Assembly (NCBI GenBank): GCA_944363505.1
Contig: CALVUD010000002.1
Location: 62,001-126,000 of the forward strand
Reading direction: 5' to 3'
Source: an uncultured Clostridia bacterium
Lineage (GTDB): Bacteria; Bacillota; Clostridia; Christensenellales; DTU072
Length of the DNA stretch: 64,000 bases
The notes beneath the pieces are model-generated. The model saw only the letters and a program-made list of their open reading frames with translations. It was not told the DNA's origin and did not search any database. A program made the position numbers and the translations under genes. This document shows, one piece after another, positions 1 to 9,139 of this stretch; position 1 is the first letter of the stretch; every line of letters starts with the position of its first letter.

Positions 1-398
1 GGCTTGGATCCGGGTTTTCTCTCCTTGTTTTTTACGGGAGCCGGCACCACGGAATCGACGTCCTCGGATTCATATTTGACGGGAAGCCGTATGGCGATAT
101 TTGCGTTGACCTCGGGCGAATAGTCGCTTTCGGATCTTACGACGAGTTTGTCCACGTCGATCTCGCCCTCGACGGCGGAATCGTAAACGCTCTCGGCGTC
201 CGCGTCGGAATAAGTATCCGCCTCATCCGTAGGTGCGGCAGACCTCTCCGCCTCGTTGTCGAATGCGGCGGCTTTCTTCTTTTTCGACAGTTTTACGCCC
301 ACAACGATACCCGCGACGATTATCACGAGCGCGACTGCGGCGGCAATAACGTAATAAAGGTTGTTGCCCGTCGAGAAAAATTCGCTGATTTTATCCAT
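1..398 (-). CDS. N-terminal part of a single-pass membrane protein, cut by the window edge
   Basis: An open frame begins with ATG at 398 and runs off the left end of the window, giving about 132 residues. AGGAGG lies 7 nt upstream of the ATG, which fixes the start. Residues 1-13 are polar, about 14-35 form one hydrophobic segment (NLYYVIAAAVALVIIVAG), followed by the basic stop-transfer stretch KLSKKKK and then an acidic, low-complexity region rich in Asp, Glu and Ser. It begins 24 nt after typA on the same strand, so it is probably the next gene of that operon. No family is recognised; the composition suggests a membrane-anchored scaffold or surface protein. The function is unknown and the C-terminus is not visible. 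Confidence 0.75.
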   Translation of the reverse strand, partial: MDKISEFFSTGNNLYYVIAAAVALVIIVAGIVVGVKLSKKKKAAAFDNEAERSAAPTDEADTYSDADAESVYDSAVEGEIDVDKLVVRSESDYSPEVNANIAIRLPVKYESEDVDSVVPAPVKNKERKPGSK

Positions 399-421
399 AA
401 ACGCCCTCCTGCGGTTATTTT

Positions 422-2245
422 TTATCCTCTGCGCTCTTTCATTACCTGGCGCATCCTCAGTTCGTGATCGAGAATCGACTTGCGAATCCTGAGACTCTTC
501 GGAGTTACTTCAAGCATTTCGTCGGGTTCGATGAACTCTATGCACTCCTCCAGCGAGAATATCCTCGGAGTCTCCAGCCTCAAGGCCTCGTCGGAACCGG
601 CGGCACGCATGTTGGTAACGTGTTTTTTCTTGCACACGTTGACGGCTATATCCTCCTGCTTGGGAGAATATCCGACGACCATTCCCGAATATACTTCGGT
701 TCCGGGCGTGATAAACAACACGCCTCTGCCCTGTGCGTTGAACAGCCCGTAAGTGGATGCCTCTCCCGTTTCGAACGCCACCAAAGCGCCGTAAGGACGC
801 CTCGGCATTACGCCTTTCAACGGGCAATAACCCGCGAACGTTCCGTTCATTATTCCCTCGCCGCGCGTTTCCGTCAAAAAGTCGCTGCGGTATCCCAATA
901 ATCCGCGTTCCGGGATAATGAACTCCATTTTTATGCGCGAATTGAACGGAGTCATGGTAACCAGTTCGCCCTGGCGTCTGCCCATGTTTTCCATGACCGT
1001 TCCGACCGCCCAGTCGGGTACGTCCACGTATATCTTTTCCAACGGCTCGCTCAGAACGCCGTCCACCGTTTTGGTGATGACTTTCGGCGTGGATACCTGG
1101 AACTCGTAGCCCTCGCGGCGCATGTTCTCGATTAGTATCGACAGGTGTATTTCTCCCCTGCCCGACACCACGAAACTGTCCGCGCGCTCTCCGTCCTCGA
1201 CGCGCAAAGACACGTCGCGCAACAGTTCGCGGTAAAGCCTCGCCCTGAGGTGCCTCGACGTAACGTACTTCCCTTCGCGACCCGCGAACGGAGAATCGTT
1301 TACGGAGAACAACATCTGCAAGGTAGGCTCCGAAATTTTTACGAAAGGCAGCGGCTCGGGATTGTCCGAAGCGCAGACTGTCTCGCCTATGGTAACGTTC
1401 TCTATGCCGCTGAAGCTGACTATATCGCCTACCTGAGCCTGTTCGACGCTGAGTTTGTTCAGCCCCCGGAATCGGTATACGTTGGTTATTTTCGACCTGT
1501 ACTGAGTGCCGTCGTGATAATTGCATACGGCGACCTCGGTATTCGGGCGCATTACTCCGCGCTCGATCCTGCCTATCGCTATCCTGCCGACGTAGTCGTT
1601 ATAGTCTATCGAACTGACGAGTACCTGCAGCGGTCCTTCGGCGTCGCCTTCGGGAGGGTCTATATGCTCCAGTATCGTTTCGAAAAGCGGTTTCAGGTTG
1701 ACCCCGGGTACGGACGGCGAATAGCTCGCGACCCCCGCCCTGCCGGAGCAATATATTATCGGACTGTCGAGCTGAGCGTCGCTGGCGTTAAGGTCTATCA
1801 GCAGTTCGTATATTTCGTCCACGACTTCGTGAAGCCTCGCGTCGGGTTTGTCCACCTTGTTGATGCAGATGATGATCTTGTGATTCATCTCCAACGCTTT
1901 CTGTAAAACGAAGCGCGTCTGGGGCATGGGTCCTTCATAGGCGTCCACCAACAGCACAACGCCGTTGATCATCTTCAGCACGCGTTCGACCTCGCCCGAG
2001 AAATCGGCGTGTCCGGGGGTGTCCACAATGTTTATTGTTACGTCGTTATATACGCAGGAGGTGTTTTTTGCCAGAATGGTTATGCCTCTCTCGCGCTCCA
2101 ACGGATTGGAATCCATCACGCAGTCCTCGACCACCTGATTGTCGCGGAAAACGCCGCCCTGGCGGAGCATTGCGTCCACAAGGGTAGTCTTGCCGTGGTC
2201 GACGTGCGCGATGATAGCTATGTTTCTGATATCGTTTCTTATCAT
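422..2245 (-). CDS. typA: Ribosome-associated translational GTPase TypA/BipA
   Basis: This 607-residue protein has the full family length. The GTPase domain shows G1 AHVDHGKTT (13-21), the switch I region ending in ERERGITI (50-57), G3 DTPGHADF (75-82) and G4 NKVD (129-132). These are followed by EF-G-like domains II, III and V and the BipA-specific C-terminal domain ([16 protein letters not shown] region). TypA binds the 70S ribosome and supports 50S assembly and growth under stress, especially cold. The ATG lies one nucleotide after the stop codon of the preceding Fn3-like gene and has no evident Shine-Dalgarno, so its translation is probably coupled to that gene. The family assignment is secure; the coupling is inferred. 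Confidence 0.97.
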   Translation of the reverse strand: MIRNDIRNIAIIAHVDHGKTTLVDAMLRQGGVFRDNQVVEDCVMDSNPLERERGITILAKNTSCVYNDVTINIVDTPGHADFSGEVERVLKMINGVVLLVDAYEGPMPQTRFVLQKALEMNHKIIICINKVDKPDARLHEVVDEIYELLIDLNASDAQLDSPIIYCSGRAGVASYSPSVPGVNLKPLFETILEHIDPPEGDAEGPLQVLVSSIDYNDYVGRIAIGRIERGVMRPNTEVAVCNYHDGTQYRSKITNVYRFRGLNKLSVEQAQVGDIVSFSGIENVTIGETVCASDNPEPLPFVKISEPTLQMLFSVNDSPFAGREGKYVTSRHLRARLYRELLRDVSLRVEDGERADSFVVSGRGEIHLSILIENMRREGYEFQVSTPKVITKTVDGVLSEPLEKIYVDVPDWAVGTVMENMGRRQGELVTMTPFNSRIKMEFIIPERGLLGYRSDFLTETRGEGIMNGTFAGYCPLKGVMPRRPYGALVAFETGEASTYGLFNAQGRGVLFITPGTEVYSGMVVGYSPKQEDIAVNVCKKKHVTNMRAAGSDEALRLETPRIFSLEECIEFIEPDEMLEVTPKSLRIRKSILDHELRMRQVMKERRG

Positions 2246-2246
2246 T

Positions 2247-2981
2247 TTAGTTTATTATTACGGTTATTGCCGTATATTCGGTGTCCTGAGAATACAGTTC
2301 GGCGATCCTGTCCAGATAGACTCTTTCGCCGTTAACGTACACATAGGTAACGGGACGTATAAATATTTTCCACTCTCCCGCGGACGACGCGTATATCTTC
2401 CAGCCTGAAGTCAGTTCCTCCAGCGAAAGCGTTACGGGATCGAGATCCCTTTCCTCGCCCGGCGCGAGCACGTCCACTTCGTAATAGTTTATCGTGTACG
2501 TTTCGCCGCGGTAGTTATACGTAACGGGCTGAAACGAATCCGCGACCAGCGAATATTCCAGCGCGGCGGTGCGTTCCATATTAAAAGGCGCGACCTTGTT
2601 CAGCTTAAGTCCGGGTACGATCAGGTTTGACCATTCCGAAGCGGAACTTTCGTGGTCGTTTTCCGCTATAAGCCTGTATCGGAGCTGTCCTCTGCGCCTG
2701 TCCACCGAAACCGAAAGCGAATCCGTTTTGGCGCGGCATATCGCTCCCGGTTCCGTGGTTACGTATTCGTATTCCAGAACGTATCTGTTCGCGTTACGCG
2801 ATTTTTCCCACGAGAACACGACGGTATATGTGGGTTCCGCCGTGATCTGAGGTTCGTTCGGCACGGGAACGTCCGGCACGGCGTGCGTAACGCCGTACCA
2901 TATCCCTACCGATAAACCCGCGATTGCCGCCATCGAGACGACAACGACGAGCGCGACCGCGCTTTTGCGTTTCAAACGCAT
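2247..2981 (-). CDS. Membrane-anchored protein with fibronectin-III-like region, function unknown
   Basis: The protein has 244 residues. A basic N-terminus (MRLKRKS) precedes one hydrophobic segment (about 8-31), typical of a signal anchor. The exported part begins with a beta-rich stretch around residues 45-125 (PTYTVVFSWEKSRNANRY through SEWSNLI) that resembles a fibronectin type III module. The rest is beta-rich without a recognised family. The start ATG directly abuts the TAA of the PPi-phosphofructokinase gene, with GGAG 9 nt upstream, so the two are translationally coupled. It lies between glycolytic genes and typA, but nothing indicates a metabolic role. A cell-envelope protein of unknown function is the safest call. 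Confidence 0.7.
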   Translation of the reverse strand: MRLKRKSAVALVVVVSMAAIAGLSVGIWYGVTHAVPDVPVPNEPQITAEPTYTVVFSWEKSRNANRYVLEYEYVTTEPGAICRAKTDSLSVSVDRRRGQLRYRLIAENDHESSASEWSNLIVPGLKLNKVAPFNMERTAALEYSLVADSFQPVTYNYRGETYTINYYEVDVLAPGEERDLDPVTLSLEELTSGWKIYASSAGEWKIFIRPVTYVYVNGERVYLDRIAELYSQDTEYTAITVIIN

Positions 2982-4235
2982 TTAACGCTTCTCCACCTTT
3001 ATCTTCTTGAGGTTTGCGAACCTGGGCAGACCTTCCTCGAGCGGAGATTTGGACGAACCCTGGATCAAAGGCAGAGCGTATTCGATATATTCCTTGGTAA
3101 GACCCGTTCCGTCGGGAGTAATCCATTCCAGAGGAACCTTTTTCTCGGTGTTGGCGGCTTCGGAAACGGGAATGAGTTTGTATTTGCATTTATAGCTGCC
3201 CGAAGACATGTCGCGTTCGAAAGCAACCATCTTGTCGGTCTTGCCCGCGCACGCGGCTTTGACGGCTTTGCGTCCGGCGTTGAAAGCTTCCTCGATGTCG
3301 GTACCCGAAGCGATGTGCGCGCCGCAACGCTGCATCAGGCTGAACTCTATGCCGCGTACCTTTACTCCGTAAGTGCGGTTGACGAGATCGCTGAGCTGTA
3401 TGGCGAGTCCGCCGAGCTGGGTATGGCCGAAACCGTCCTTAGCCTTTGCGGACGAGAGAGTTTCGACGATGAAATTGCCGTCCTTGTCGCGGATACCTTC
3501 GGATACGCAGGCGATACATTTGCCGTTGTTGGCGTCCATGACGCGTTTGACGTCGGCAAGGAATTTATCGACCGAGAACGGAACTTCGGGAAGATAAATA
3601 AGATCGGCGCCGAGGTTTTTGTAATTGGCGAGAGCCGCGGCTGCGGTAAGCCAGCCGGCGTTTCTGCCCATGATCTCTATGACGGCGACCTGACCCTTGT
3701 CGTAAACCTTGGCGTCGAGGTTAAGCTCCATCAGCGTTGTCGCGACGTATTTCGCGGCAGAGCCGTATCCGGGGCAGTGGTCGGTGCCGTAAAGGTCGTT
3801 GTCGATCGTCTTGGGAACGCCGATGACGTTACAGGCATATCCCTGCTTCATCAGGTACTTGGAAACTTTGTTGCAAGTATCCATCGAGTCGTTTCCGCCG
3901 TTATAGAAGAAATATCTGATGTTGTATTTTTCGAAGACTTCCAGTATACGCTTATAATCGGTATCGTCCACTTTGGGATCCTTAAGCTTGTATCTGACGG
4001 AACCCAGACTGGAAGAAGGAGTATTCTTCAAAAGCAACAGCTCGTCCATGTCCTCCTGTCCGATATCGTAAAAATCCTCCTCGAGGATACCCTTGATACC
4101 GTGAGCCGCACCGTACACCGCGGTGATCTTATCCTGCTTCAGGGCTTCGATGAAAACGCCCGCCGCGCTGGCGTTGATGACCGACGTCGGTCCGCCGGAT
4201 TGTCCGAAAATACATGCGCCTACCAAATTTTTCAT
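2982..4235 (-). CDS. pfp: Pyrophosphate-dependent 6-phosphofructokinase
   Basis: The 417-residue protein belongs to the PfkA superfamily. It opens with GQSGGPTSVIN (11-21), the form typical of PPi enzymes. The two residues that separate donor classes both point to pyrophosphate: GGNDS at 113-117 in place of GGDGS, and PKTIDND at 141-147 in place of PGTIDND, where the lysine occupies the ATP-alpha-phosphate space. The catalytic Asp is in TIDND. It would convert fructose-6-phosphate and PPi reversibly to fructose-1,6-bisphosphate and Pi in the cytoplasm, saving ATP. AAGGAG lies 7 nt before the ATG. It follows an ATP-type paralogue at 18 nt in the same operon. Donor specificity is inferred from motifs. 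Confidence 0.92.
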   Translation of the reverse strand: MKNLVGACIFGQSGGPTSVINASAAGVFIEALKQDKITAVYGAAHGIKGILEEDFYDIGQEDMDELLLLKNTPSSSLGSVRYKLKDPKVDDTDYKRILEVFEKYNIRYFFYNGGNDSMDTCNKVSKYLMKQGYACNVIGVPKTIDNDLYGTDHCPGYGSAAKYVATTLMELNLDAKVYDKGQVAVIEIMGRNAGWLTAAAALANYKNLGADLIYLPEVPFSVDKFLADVKRVMDANNGKCIACVSEGIRDKDGNFIVETLSSAKAKDGFGHTQLGGLAIQLSDLVNRTYGVKVRGIEFSLMQRCGAHIASGTDIEEAFNAGRKAVKAACAGKTDKMVAFERDMSSGSYKCKYKLIPVSEAANTEKKVPLEWITPDGTGLTKEYIEYALPLIQGSSKSPLEEGLPRFANLKKIKVEKR

Positions 4236-4253
4236 ATTGTTTTCTCCTTTTTG

Positions 4254-5219
4254 TTAGAAAGACAGCCTGCTTGCTATCTCCATCATTTTTTCGTTGAACT
4301 GTTTTTTGATCTCCAACGCCTCGTCCAGGTCTACGTCCACGATGACGTTGTTTTTTATGCCTATCACCCGCGAGGATTTGGAATCGTTATACAGCAATTC
4401 CACCGCCCTGTCCGCGCAACGCGCCGCTAAAACTCTGTCCGCCATCGAGGGCGTACCGCCGCGCTGTATATATCCGAGCTTTACCGTCCTGATCGTAACG
4501 CCCATACGGTCGTGGATCTGGGCTTTCAGCTGTTCGGCGCTGCAAACTCCTTCCGCCAGAACGATTATGTCGGAAACCTTGCCTTTGATCGCGTTTCTGC
4601 GCATTTTCGCGCAAATTTCGTCGATGTCGAAAGGCAATTCGGGAACTATAATGCTTTCGGCGCCGCCCGCCATACCCGAGTAAAGCGCTATATCGCCGCA
4701 ATGCCTGCCCATTACTTCGATTATGCAGGCGCGATCGTGCGATGTCATGGTATCGCGGATCTTGTTCAACGCGTCCAGCACGGTGTTGACCGCCGTGTCG
4801 AATCCGAGAGTGAAATCGGTATATCCGAGATCGTTGTCGATCGTTCCCGGAATACCCATACAGGCTATCCCGCAAAGTTTGCTGAGGTCGCGCATGCCTC
4901 TGAAAGAGCCGTCGCCGCCTATCACTACCAGACCTTCGATACCGTAAGCGCGAAGTACGTCTCCGCCCTTTTTGATACCTTCTTCCGTTTCGAATTCGGG
5001 ACAACGCGCCGTTTTAAGGATCGTGCCGCCCTTTTGAATCGTGTCGGAAACGGAACGCGAATCCATACGGAAAATACTCCCTTTTATCAAACCGTCGTAT
5101 CCGCGCTCTATCCCGTATACTTCCATGCCGCGACTGGAGGCGCAACGCACTACACCGCGGATAGCCGCGTTCATGCCGGGCGCGTCGCCGCCGCTGGTCA
5201 AAACTGCTATTTTTCTCAT
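4254..5219 (-). CDS. pfkA: ATP-dependent 6-phosphofructokinase
   Basis: The protein has 321 residues from the chosen ATG at 5219, the usual length of bacterial PfkA. The reading frame is open 16 codons further upstream, but GGAG sits 6 nt before the internal ATG and the family N-terminus (MRKIAVLTSGGDAPGMNAA) starts exactly there. The ATP-type signatures are GGDGS (101-105) and PGTIDND (124-130) with catalytic Asp128; the later MGRHCGDIAL segment is also typical. It catalyses the committed step of glycolysis: ATP plus fructose-6-phosphate to fructose-1,6-bisphosphate. It sits between proA and the PPi-dependent paralogue; such a pair would let the cell use either phosphate donor. Confidence 0.95.
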   Translation of the reverse strand: MRKIAVLTSGGDAPGMNAAIRGVVRCASSRGMEVYGIERGYDGLIKGSIFRMDSRSVSDTIQKGGTILKTARCPEFETEEGIKKGGDVLRAYGIEGLVVIGGDGSFRGMRDLSKLCGIACMGIPGTIDNDLGYTDFTLGFDTAVNTVLDALNKIRDTMTSHDRACIIEVMGRHCGDIALYSGMAGGAESIIVPELPFDIDEICAKMRRNAIKGKVSDIIVLAEGVCSAEQLKAQIHDRMGVTIRTVKLGYIQRGGTPSMADRVLAARCADRAVELLYNDSKSSRVIGIKNNVIVDVDLDEALEIKKQFNEKMMEIASRLSF

Positions 5220-5245
5220 TTTATACTCCGTAATAATATTATAGG

Positions 5246-6496
5246 TTATTTCCTGAGCTGACCGCAACCGGTAACAACGTATTTGACGCTGGTCAGTTCC
5301 TTAAGCCCTATCGGTCCGCGGACGTGGAGTTTCTGGGTACTGATACCCATTTCCGCGCCCAGACCCAGTTCGAATCCGTCCGTAAAACGCGTGGAAGCGT
5401 TGACGTAAACGGCGCCCGAATCGACCTCTTTGGTAAAGCGCTCGGCTTTAACCGGGTCGGAGGTCATTATCGCGTCGGAATGATTCGTGCCGTATTTGTT
5501 GATGTGCGCTATCGCCTCGGAAAGATCCTCAACGAGCTTGACTTTGATGATCATGTCGTCGTATTCCTTCGTGAATTCGTCCTCTCCTACCTCGACCGCT
5601 TCGGGATATATTTTTTTGACCTCGGCGGTGGCGCGTATTTCAACGCCAGCGTTTTTCAGCGCGTCCAGAATGACCGGAATAAACTCCTTCGCTGCGCTTC
5701 TCTCGACCAAAAGGGTTTCCAGAGCGTTACAGGTCGAAGGACGGTTGGTTTTTGCGTTCAGCACCACGCTGACGGACATCTCAGGATCGGCGTCGGCGGC
5801 AACGTAAATATGACAGTTTCCGCCTGCGGAAGCGATGACGGGCATCGCCGCGTTCTCGAGAACGACTTTTTTCAGCGCGTTTCCTCCGCGCGGGATCACA
5901 ACGTCGATATATGCCGCCTGCCTTAACATTTCGGCTGCGGCTTCTCTGGATTCGGAATCGATAAGTCCGATAACCGCTGCCGGTATGCCGTTTTCTTCGG
6001 CGGCTTCTTTCATGCACTCGACCAAAGCGTTTACGGACTCGGTACTGTCGCGGCTGCCGCGCAGCACCACGCCGTTGCCGCTTTTTATGCAAAGCGCCGC
6101 CGCGTCGACGGACACGTTGGGTCTTGCCTCGAAAATTATCCCAATCACCCCGAGAGGCGCCCTGACCTTTTTGACGTCGAGACCGTTTTTAAGCGTATAG
6201 CTTTCCACGATTTCGCCCACGGGATCGGGAAGAGCCGCGACCGCGTCCAGACCTTCGCATATCAGATCGATCCTCGCGGGATTCAATGCGAGTCTGTCGA
6301 TGAAAGCGGCGTTCCTGCCGCCGGCTTCGGCCTTTTTTATATCGCGTGCGTTGGCTTCGAGGATTTCGGCTTCGCGCGATTTTATCAGCTCTTTTGCGCG
6401 GTACAAAACGGCGTTTTTGACCGAAGCGGAAGTCCCCGAAAGTTTTACGGAAGCTTCTTTCGTTTCGGCACAGATTCTTGAAACGTCGCAAGCCAT
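5246..6496 (-). CDS. proA: Glutamate-5-semialdehyde dehydrogenase (gamma-glutamyl phosphate reductase)
   Basis: The protein has 416 residues, normal for ProA. It has the aldehyde-dehydrogenase fold with family motifs APLGVIGIIFEARPNV (113-128) and RPSTCNALETLL, where Cys256 is the catalytic nucleophile. It reduces gamma-glutamyl-5-phosphate with NADPH to glutamate-5-semialdehyde, the second step of proline synthesis. GGAGG lies 7 nt before the ATG, and the gene starts directly after yebC. The partner kinase gene proB, usually adjacent, is not in this window, and there is no proC. Nothing in the sequence suggests inactivation. Confidence 0.96.
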   Translation of the reverse strand: MACDVSRICAETKEASVKLSGTSASVKNAVLYRAKELIKSREAEILEANARDIKKAEAGGRNAAFIDRLALNPARIDLICEGLDAVAALPDPVGEIVESYTLKNGLDVKKVRAPLGVIGIIFEARPNVSVDAAALCIKSGNGVVLRGSRDSTESVNALVECMKEAAEENGIPAAVIGLIDSESREAAAEMLRQAAYIDVVIPRGGNALKKVVLENAAMPVIASAGGNCHIYVAADADPEMSVSVVLNAKTNRPSTCNALETLLVERSAAKEFIPVILDALKNAGVEIRATAEVKKIYPEAVEVGEDEFTKEYDDMIIKVKLVEDLSEAIAHINKYGTNHSDAIMTSDPVKAERFTKEVDSGAVYVNASTRFTDGFELGLGAEMGISTQKLHVRGPIGLKELTSVKYVVTGCGQLRK

Positions 6497-6497
6497 G

Positions 6498-7232
6498 TTA
6501 ATCCTCCTCTTCCTCCTCGGGAAGCAACGCGTTATGATAGACGTTCTGAACGTCGTCCAGCTCCTCGAGCATGTCGATGAGTTTTTCGATGCTCTGCGTG
6601 TGCGCGCCGGGATCGATCTCGTTATCGGCTATCATGTCTATATCGGCGCTCAGAACGTTGACGCCCGCCTCTTTCATCTTGTCGGAAACGGTATACAGAT
6701 CGGCGGGAGCGGTATATATTTCGTATACGTCCTCGTCCGCCTGAACGTCCTCGGCGCCCGCGTCCAGAGCCGTCATCATCAGATCGTCCTCGTCCATGCT
6801 CTTGTCGGCGATGATCACGCCTTTTTTGTTGAACATATATGATACGCAGCCCGTCTGCCCGAGGGAACCGCCGTATTTGTCGAAAAGGTGTCTGACGTCG
6901 CCCGCGGTACGGTTGCGGTTGTCGGTCAGAGTTTCGACTATTACCGCCACGCCGCCCGCGCCGTATCCTTCGTAGGTTATGGATTCGTAGCTGACGCCGT
7001 CCTGTTCTCCCGAAGCTTTCTTGATGGAACGGTTTATCGTATCGTTAGGCATGTTGTTCTGTTTCGCCTTTGCGATGACGTCCCGGAGTTTGGAGTTGTT
7101 GGCGGGATCGGAACCGCCCGCTTTGACGGCCACGGCTATCTCCCTGCCTATTTTGGTAAAGATCGAGCCTCTGGCGGCGTCGGTCTTGCCTTTTTTGATT
7201 TTTATGTTTGCCCATTTGGAATGACCGGACAT
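6498..7232 (-). CDS. yebC: YebC/PmpR/TACO1-family translation-associated protein
   Basis: The 244-residue protein starts with the hallmark [19 protein letters not shown], continues with FTKIGREI and ends in an acidic tail (PEEEEED). The family was long annotated as transcriptional regulators. Recent work on several members points to a role at the ribosome, helping translation through difficult stretches such as polyproline. The ATG has GGAGG 5 nt upstream. It lies between a SpoU-type rRNA methyltransferase and proA, in a run of translation genes that starts at infC, which fits a ribosomal role. The family call is certain; the precise function is not. Confidence 0.95.
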   Translation of the reverse strand: MSGHSKWANIKIKKGKTDAARGSIFTKIGREIAVAVKAGGSDPANNSKLRDVIAKAKQNNMPNDTINRSIKKASGEQDGVSYESITYEGYGAGGVAVIVETLTDNRNRTAGDVRHLFDKYGGSLGQTGCVSYMFNKKGVIIADKSMDEDDLMMTALDAGAEDVQADEDVYEIYTAPADLYTVSDKMKEAGVNVLSADIDMIADNEIDPGAHTQSIEKLIDMLEELDDVQNVYHNALLPEEEEED

Positions 7233-7250
7233 TTTTACCTCCGAATTTGA

Positions 7251-7997
7251 TTATTTGTGAGTAAGCCACGAAAAGGCTATTGCCGCGGAAACCGCGGCGT
7301 TAAGGCTTTCCGCCTTTCCCGGCATCGGGATCGAAAGCACTTCGTCCGCCGTATCCGTAAAACCGTCGGATACGCCGTGCGCTTCGTTACCGATAACGAC
7401 CGCAATACGCGAATCGGGAGCAAATGAATAAATATCCCTGCCGCCCATATCCATAACGGCGGTCCTGTAACCGCCCGAGACAATAATTTCGCGTGCGCCC
7501 GCGTATGAAACAGGCACGAAATTCACGAAATACACTCCGCCCATCGTGGCCCTGACGGCTTTAGGCGAAAAAGCGTCCGCGGAATCCGCGGCGACAACGT
7601 CGTAAATCCCGAACGCCGCCGCGCTTCTGATTATCGTGCCCAGATTGCCGGGATCGGATATGCCGTCCAAAACGCATATCACGTCCCCCGAAACGGGGCG
7701 CGGAGCGGGTATCGCGGCAATCGCGGCTATACCCTGCGCCGTTTCCGTATCCTTGATTTTATCGAAGACTTCGCTTTTCACCAAGGTATATTCCCCGAAT
7801 AAAGCCGAAGCCTTTGAGGCATACTCCTCTTCCTTACCCGCGTCGATAAAGACTTCCTTTAAAAATCCCGCGGGTGCCGAGAATACCAGCCGCTCCCCCT
7901 CCAGCAAAAACAAATTGTTTTCGCGGCGCGCTTTTTTGTTTCCCAAGCTACGGATAAGCTTGATTTTTGCGTTATCGGGTGAAGCGATATATTTCAT
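7251..7997 (-). CDS. SpoU/TrmH-family RNA 2'-O-ribose methyltransferase
   Basis: The protein has 248 residues. An N-terminal substrate-binding domain (1-95) is followed by the SPOUT trefoil-knot domain. The three SpoU motifs are visible: DGISDPGNLGTIIRSAAAFG (motif 1), VVIGNEAHGVS (motif 2) and IPMPGKAESLNAAVSAAIA (motif 3). It should methylate a ribose 2'-OH in rRNA or tRNA using S-adenosylmethionine; the target nucleotide cannot be read from sequence. It is the first gene after rplT. The 30-nt gap carries an intrinsic terminator (8004-8025), so expression depends on readthrough. The Shine-Dalgarno is weak. Confidence 0.93.
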   Translation of the reverse strand: MKYIASPDNAKIKLIRSLGNKKARRENNLFLLEGERLVFSAPAGFLKEVFIDAGKEEEYASKASALFGEYTLVKSEVFDKIKDTETAQGIAAIAAIPAPRPVSGDVICVLDGISDPGNLGTIIRSAAAFGIYDVVAADSADAFSPKAVRATMGGVYFVNFVPVSYAGAREIIVSGGYRTAVMDMGGRDIYSFAPDSRIAVVIGNEAHGVSDGFTDTADEVLSIPMPGKAESLNAAVSAAIAFSWLTHK

Positions 7998-8003
7998 ACT
8001 AAC

Positions 8004-8025
8004 AAAAGAAGCCTCGAGGGCTTCT
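8004..8025 (-). terminator. Intrinsic terminator after rplT
   Basis: On the minus strand a 7-bp stem (8019-8025 with 8007-8013, arms AGAAGCC/GGCTTCT) and a 5-nt loop are followed by TTTT. It lies between the rplT stop and the SpoU gene. It should end most infC-rpmI-rplT transcripts, and readthrough would feed the downstream genes. Confidence 0.7.
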
Positions 8026-8027
8026 CT

Positions 8028-8384
8028 TTAACCGTTGATGGCGGCTTTCGCCTTTTCGCACAGTCCCGTGAAGGCTTTGGCGTCGGAAACGGCGATCTCG
8101 GCGAGAACCTTGCGGTTTAAATCGATGCCCGCGACCTTAAGCCCGTGCATGAGACGGGAATAAGACATGTCGTTCATTCTCGCGGCGGCGTTGATACGCG
8201 CTATCCACAGTCTGCGGAAATCTCTTTTCTTCAGGCGTCTGCCCACATATGCGTACTGACCGGACTTCATCACGGCTTCGCGAGCTACTCTGTACAGTTT
8301 GCTCTTCGCGCCGAAATAGCCCTTCGCCTGCTTCATTATTTTTCTTTTCTTCTTTTGTGCGTTGACAGCTCTTTTTATTCTCAT
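8028..8384 (-). CDS. rplT: 50S ribosomal protein L20
   Basis: The 118-residue protein is full length, with the basic N-terminal helix characteristic of L20 ([20 protein letters not shown]) and the globular part around [21 protein letters not shown]20 binds 23S rRNA early in 50S assembly. In Firmicutes it also represses its own operon by binding the infC leader, a role that fits the attenuator found upstream here. It has GGAGG upstream of the ATG and is last in infC-rpmI-rplT, directly before an intrinsic terminator. Confidence 0.98.
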   Translation of the reverse strand: MRIKRAVNAQKKKRKIMKQAKGYFGAKSKLYRVAREAVMKSGQYAYVGRRLKKRDFRRLWIARINAAARMNDMSYSRLMHGLKVAGIDLNRKVLAEIAVSDAKAFTGLCEKAKAAING

Positions 8385-8397
8385 TGTTCGTTACCTC

Positions 8398-8598
8398 CTA
8401 CTTCTGACCGTAGATCATGTTGGCGATGGTCTTGGACTGAGCGCTGTCGATATACGCGCCCTGACGAAGATTTCTCTTACGCTTACGGGTCTTCTTGTTC
8501 AGAATGTGGTTCTTGTTCTGCTTGTTTCTCTTCAGCAGCCCGCCGGCTGTAAATCTGAAGCGCTTCTTGGATGCGCTGTGCGTTTTTTGTTTGGGCAT
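8398..8598 (-). CDS. rpmI: 50S ribosomal protein L35
   Basis: The 66-residue basic protein has the family N-terminus MPKQKTHSASKKRFRFTAGG and the KNHILNKKTRKRKRNLRQ core. It is a structural component of the large subunit. It lies between infC and rplT in the standard order, with AAGGAG before the ATG and 13 nt between its stop and rplT. Confidence 0.98.
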   Translation of the reverse strand: MPKQKTHSASKKRFRFTAGGLLKRNKQNKNHILNKKTRKRKRNLRQGAYIDSAQSKTIANMIYGQK

Positions 8599-8623
8599 AT
8601 TTTTTCTCCTTGTTACGGAATTG

Positions 8624-9139
8624 TTATTTCTTTTGCGGGGCGAGCATCATTATGATGACTGCGGCGCTCTCCTGTACGGGTTCTTTTTCCTTGACCGCGA
8701 CTTCCGCCACCATTTCGTAGAAGCGCCTCATGACGTCCATCGAAATTTCGGGGTGAGCTTTTTGTCTGCCGCGCATTCTGATGACGACCTTGACCTTGCA
8801 ACCCTCCTCCAAAAACTCTATCGTGCGTTTGGCTTTTATCTTTATGTCGCCGATGTCGATGGTCTGGGAAAGCTGTACTTCCTTGACTTTTATGACGCTG
8901 GACTTTTTGCGGTCCTCCTTGTCCTTGCGGATCTGATCGTAACGGTATTTGCTGTAATTAAGGATTTTGCAGACGGGGGGCTTTGCGGTGGGCGAAAACA
9001 GCACCAGATCCATATTGCTGTCGTCGGCACGCCTTTGCGCCTCCGCTATCGGAACGATACCTATCATGTTACCTTCCGAATCGATAAGTCTTACTTCGGG
9101 AACTCTGATCTGAGAGTTTGTTAGAAGTTCCTTAAAAAT
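8624..9139 (-). CDS. infC: Translation initiation factor IF-3, predicted AUU start
   Basis: IF-3 has 171 residues from the chosen start, with the N-domain (TNSQIRVPEVRLIDSEG, AKPPVCKILNYSKY) and C-domain (GDIKIKAKRTIEFLEEG, VVIRMRGRQKAHPE, VIIMMLAPQKK) intact. The frame stays open to 9244 and contains an in-frame ATG at 9184, but no Shine-Dalgarno precedes it and that stretch overlaps the leader terminator. A perfect AAGGAGG (9148-9154) lies 8 nt before an in-frame ATT at 9139, placing family residue 1 at the usual position. infC commonly uses AUU, which IF-3 itself discriminates against, giving autoregulation. IF-3 prevents subunit re-association and checks the initiator codon. Confidence 0.93.
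   Translation of the reverse strand: MFKELLTNSQIRVPEVRLIDSEGNMIGIVPIAEAQRRADDSNMDLVLFSPTAKPPVCKILNYSKYRYDQIRKDKEDRKKSSVIKVKEVQLSQTIDIGDIKIKAKRTIEFLEEGCKVKVVIRMRGRQKAHPEISMDVMRRFYEMVAEVAVKEKEPVQESAAVIIMMLAPQKK

Noticed and set aside
510..1526. 338-codon minus-strand frame inside typA
   Set aside because: Out-of-frame shadow of typA with extreme Arg content.
3315..4430. 371-codon plus-strand frame
   Set aside because: Antisense to both phosphofructokinase genes, without start signals or domain.
5220..5267. Sixteen-codon N-terminal extension of pfkA
   Set aside because: The extension overlaps the end of proA and lacks a ribosome binding site, while GGAG precedes the internal ATG that matches the family start.
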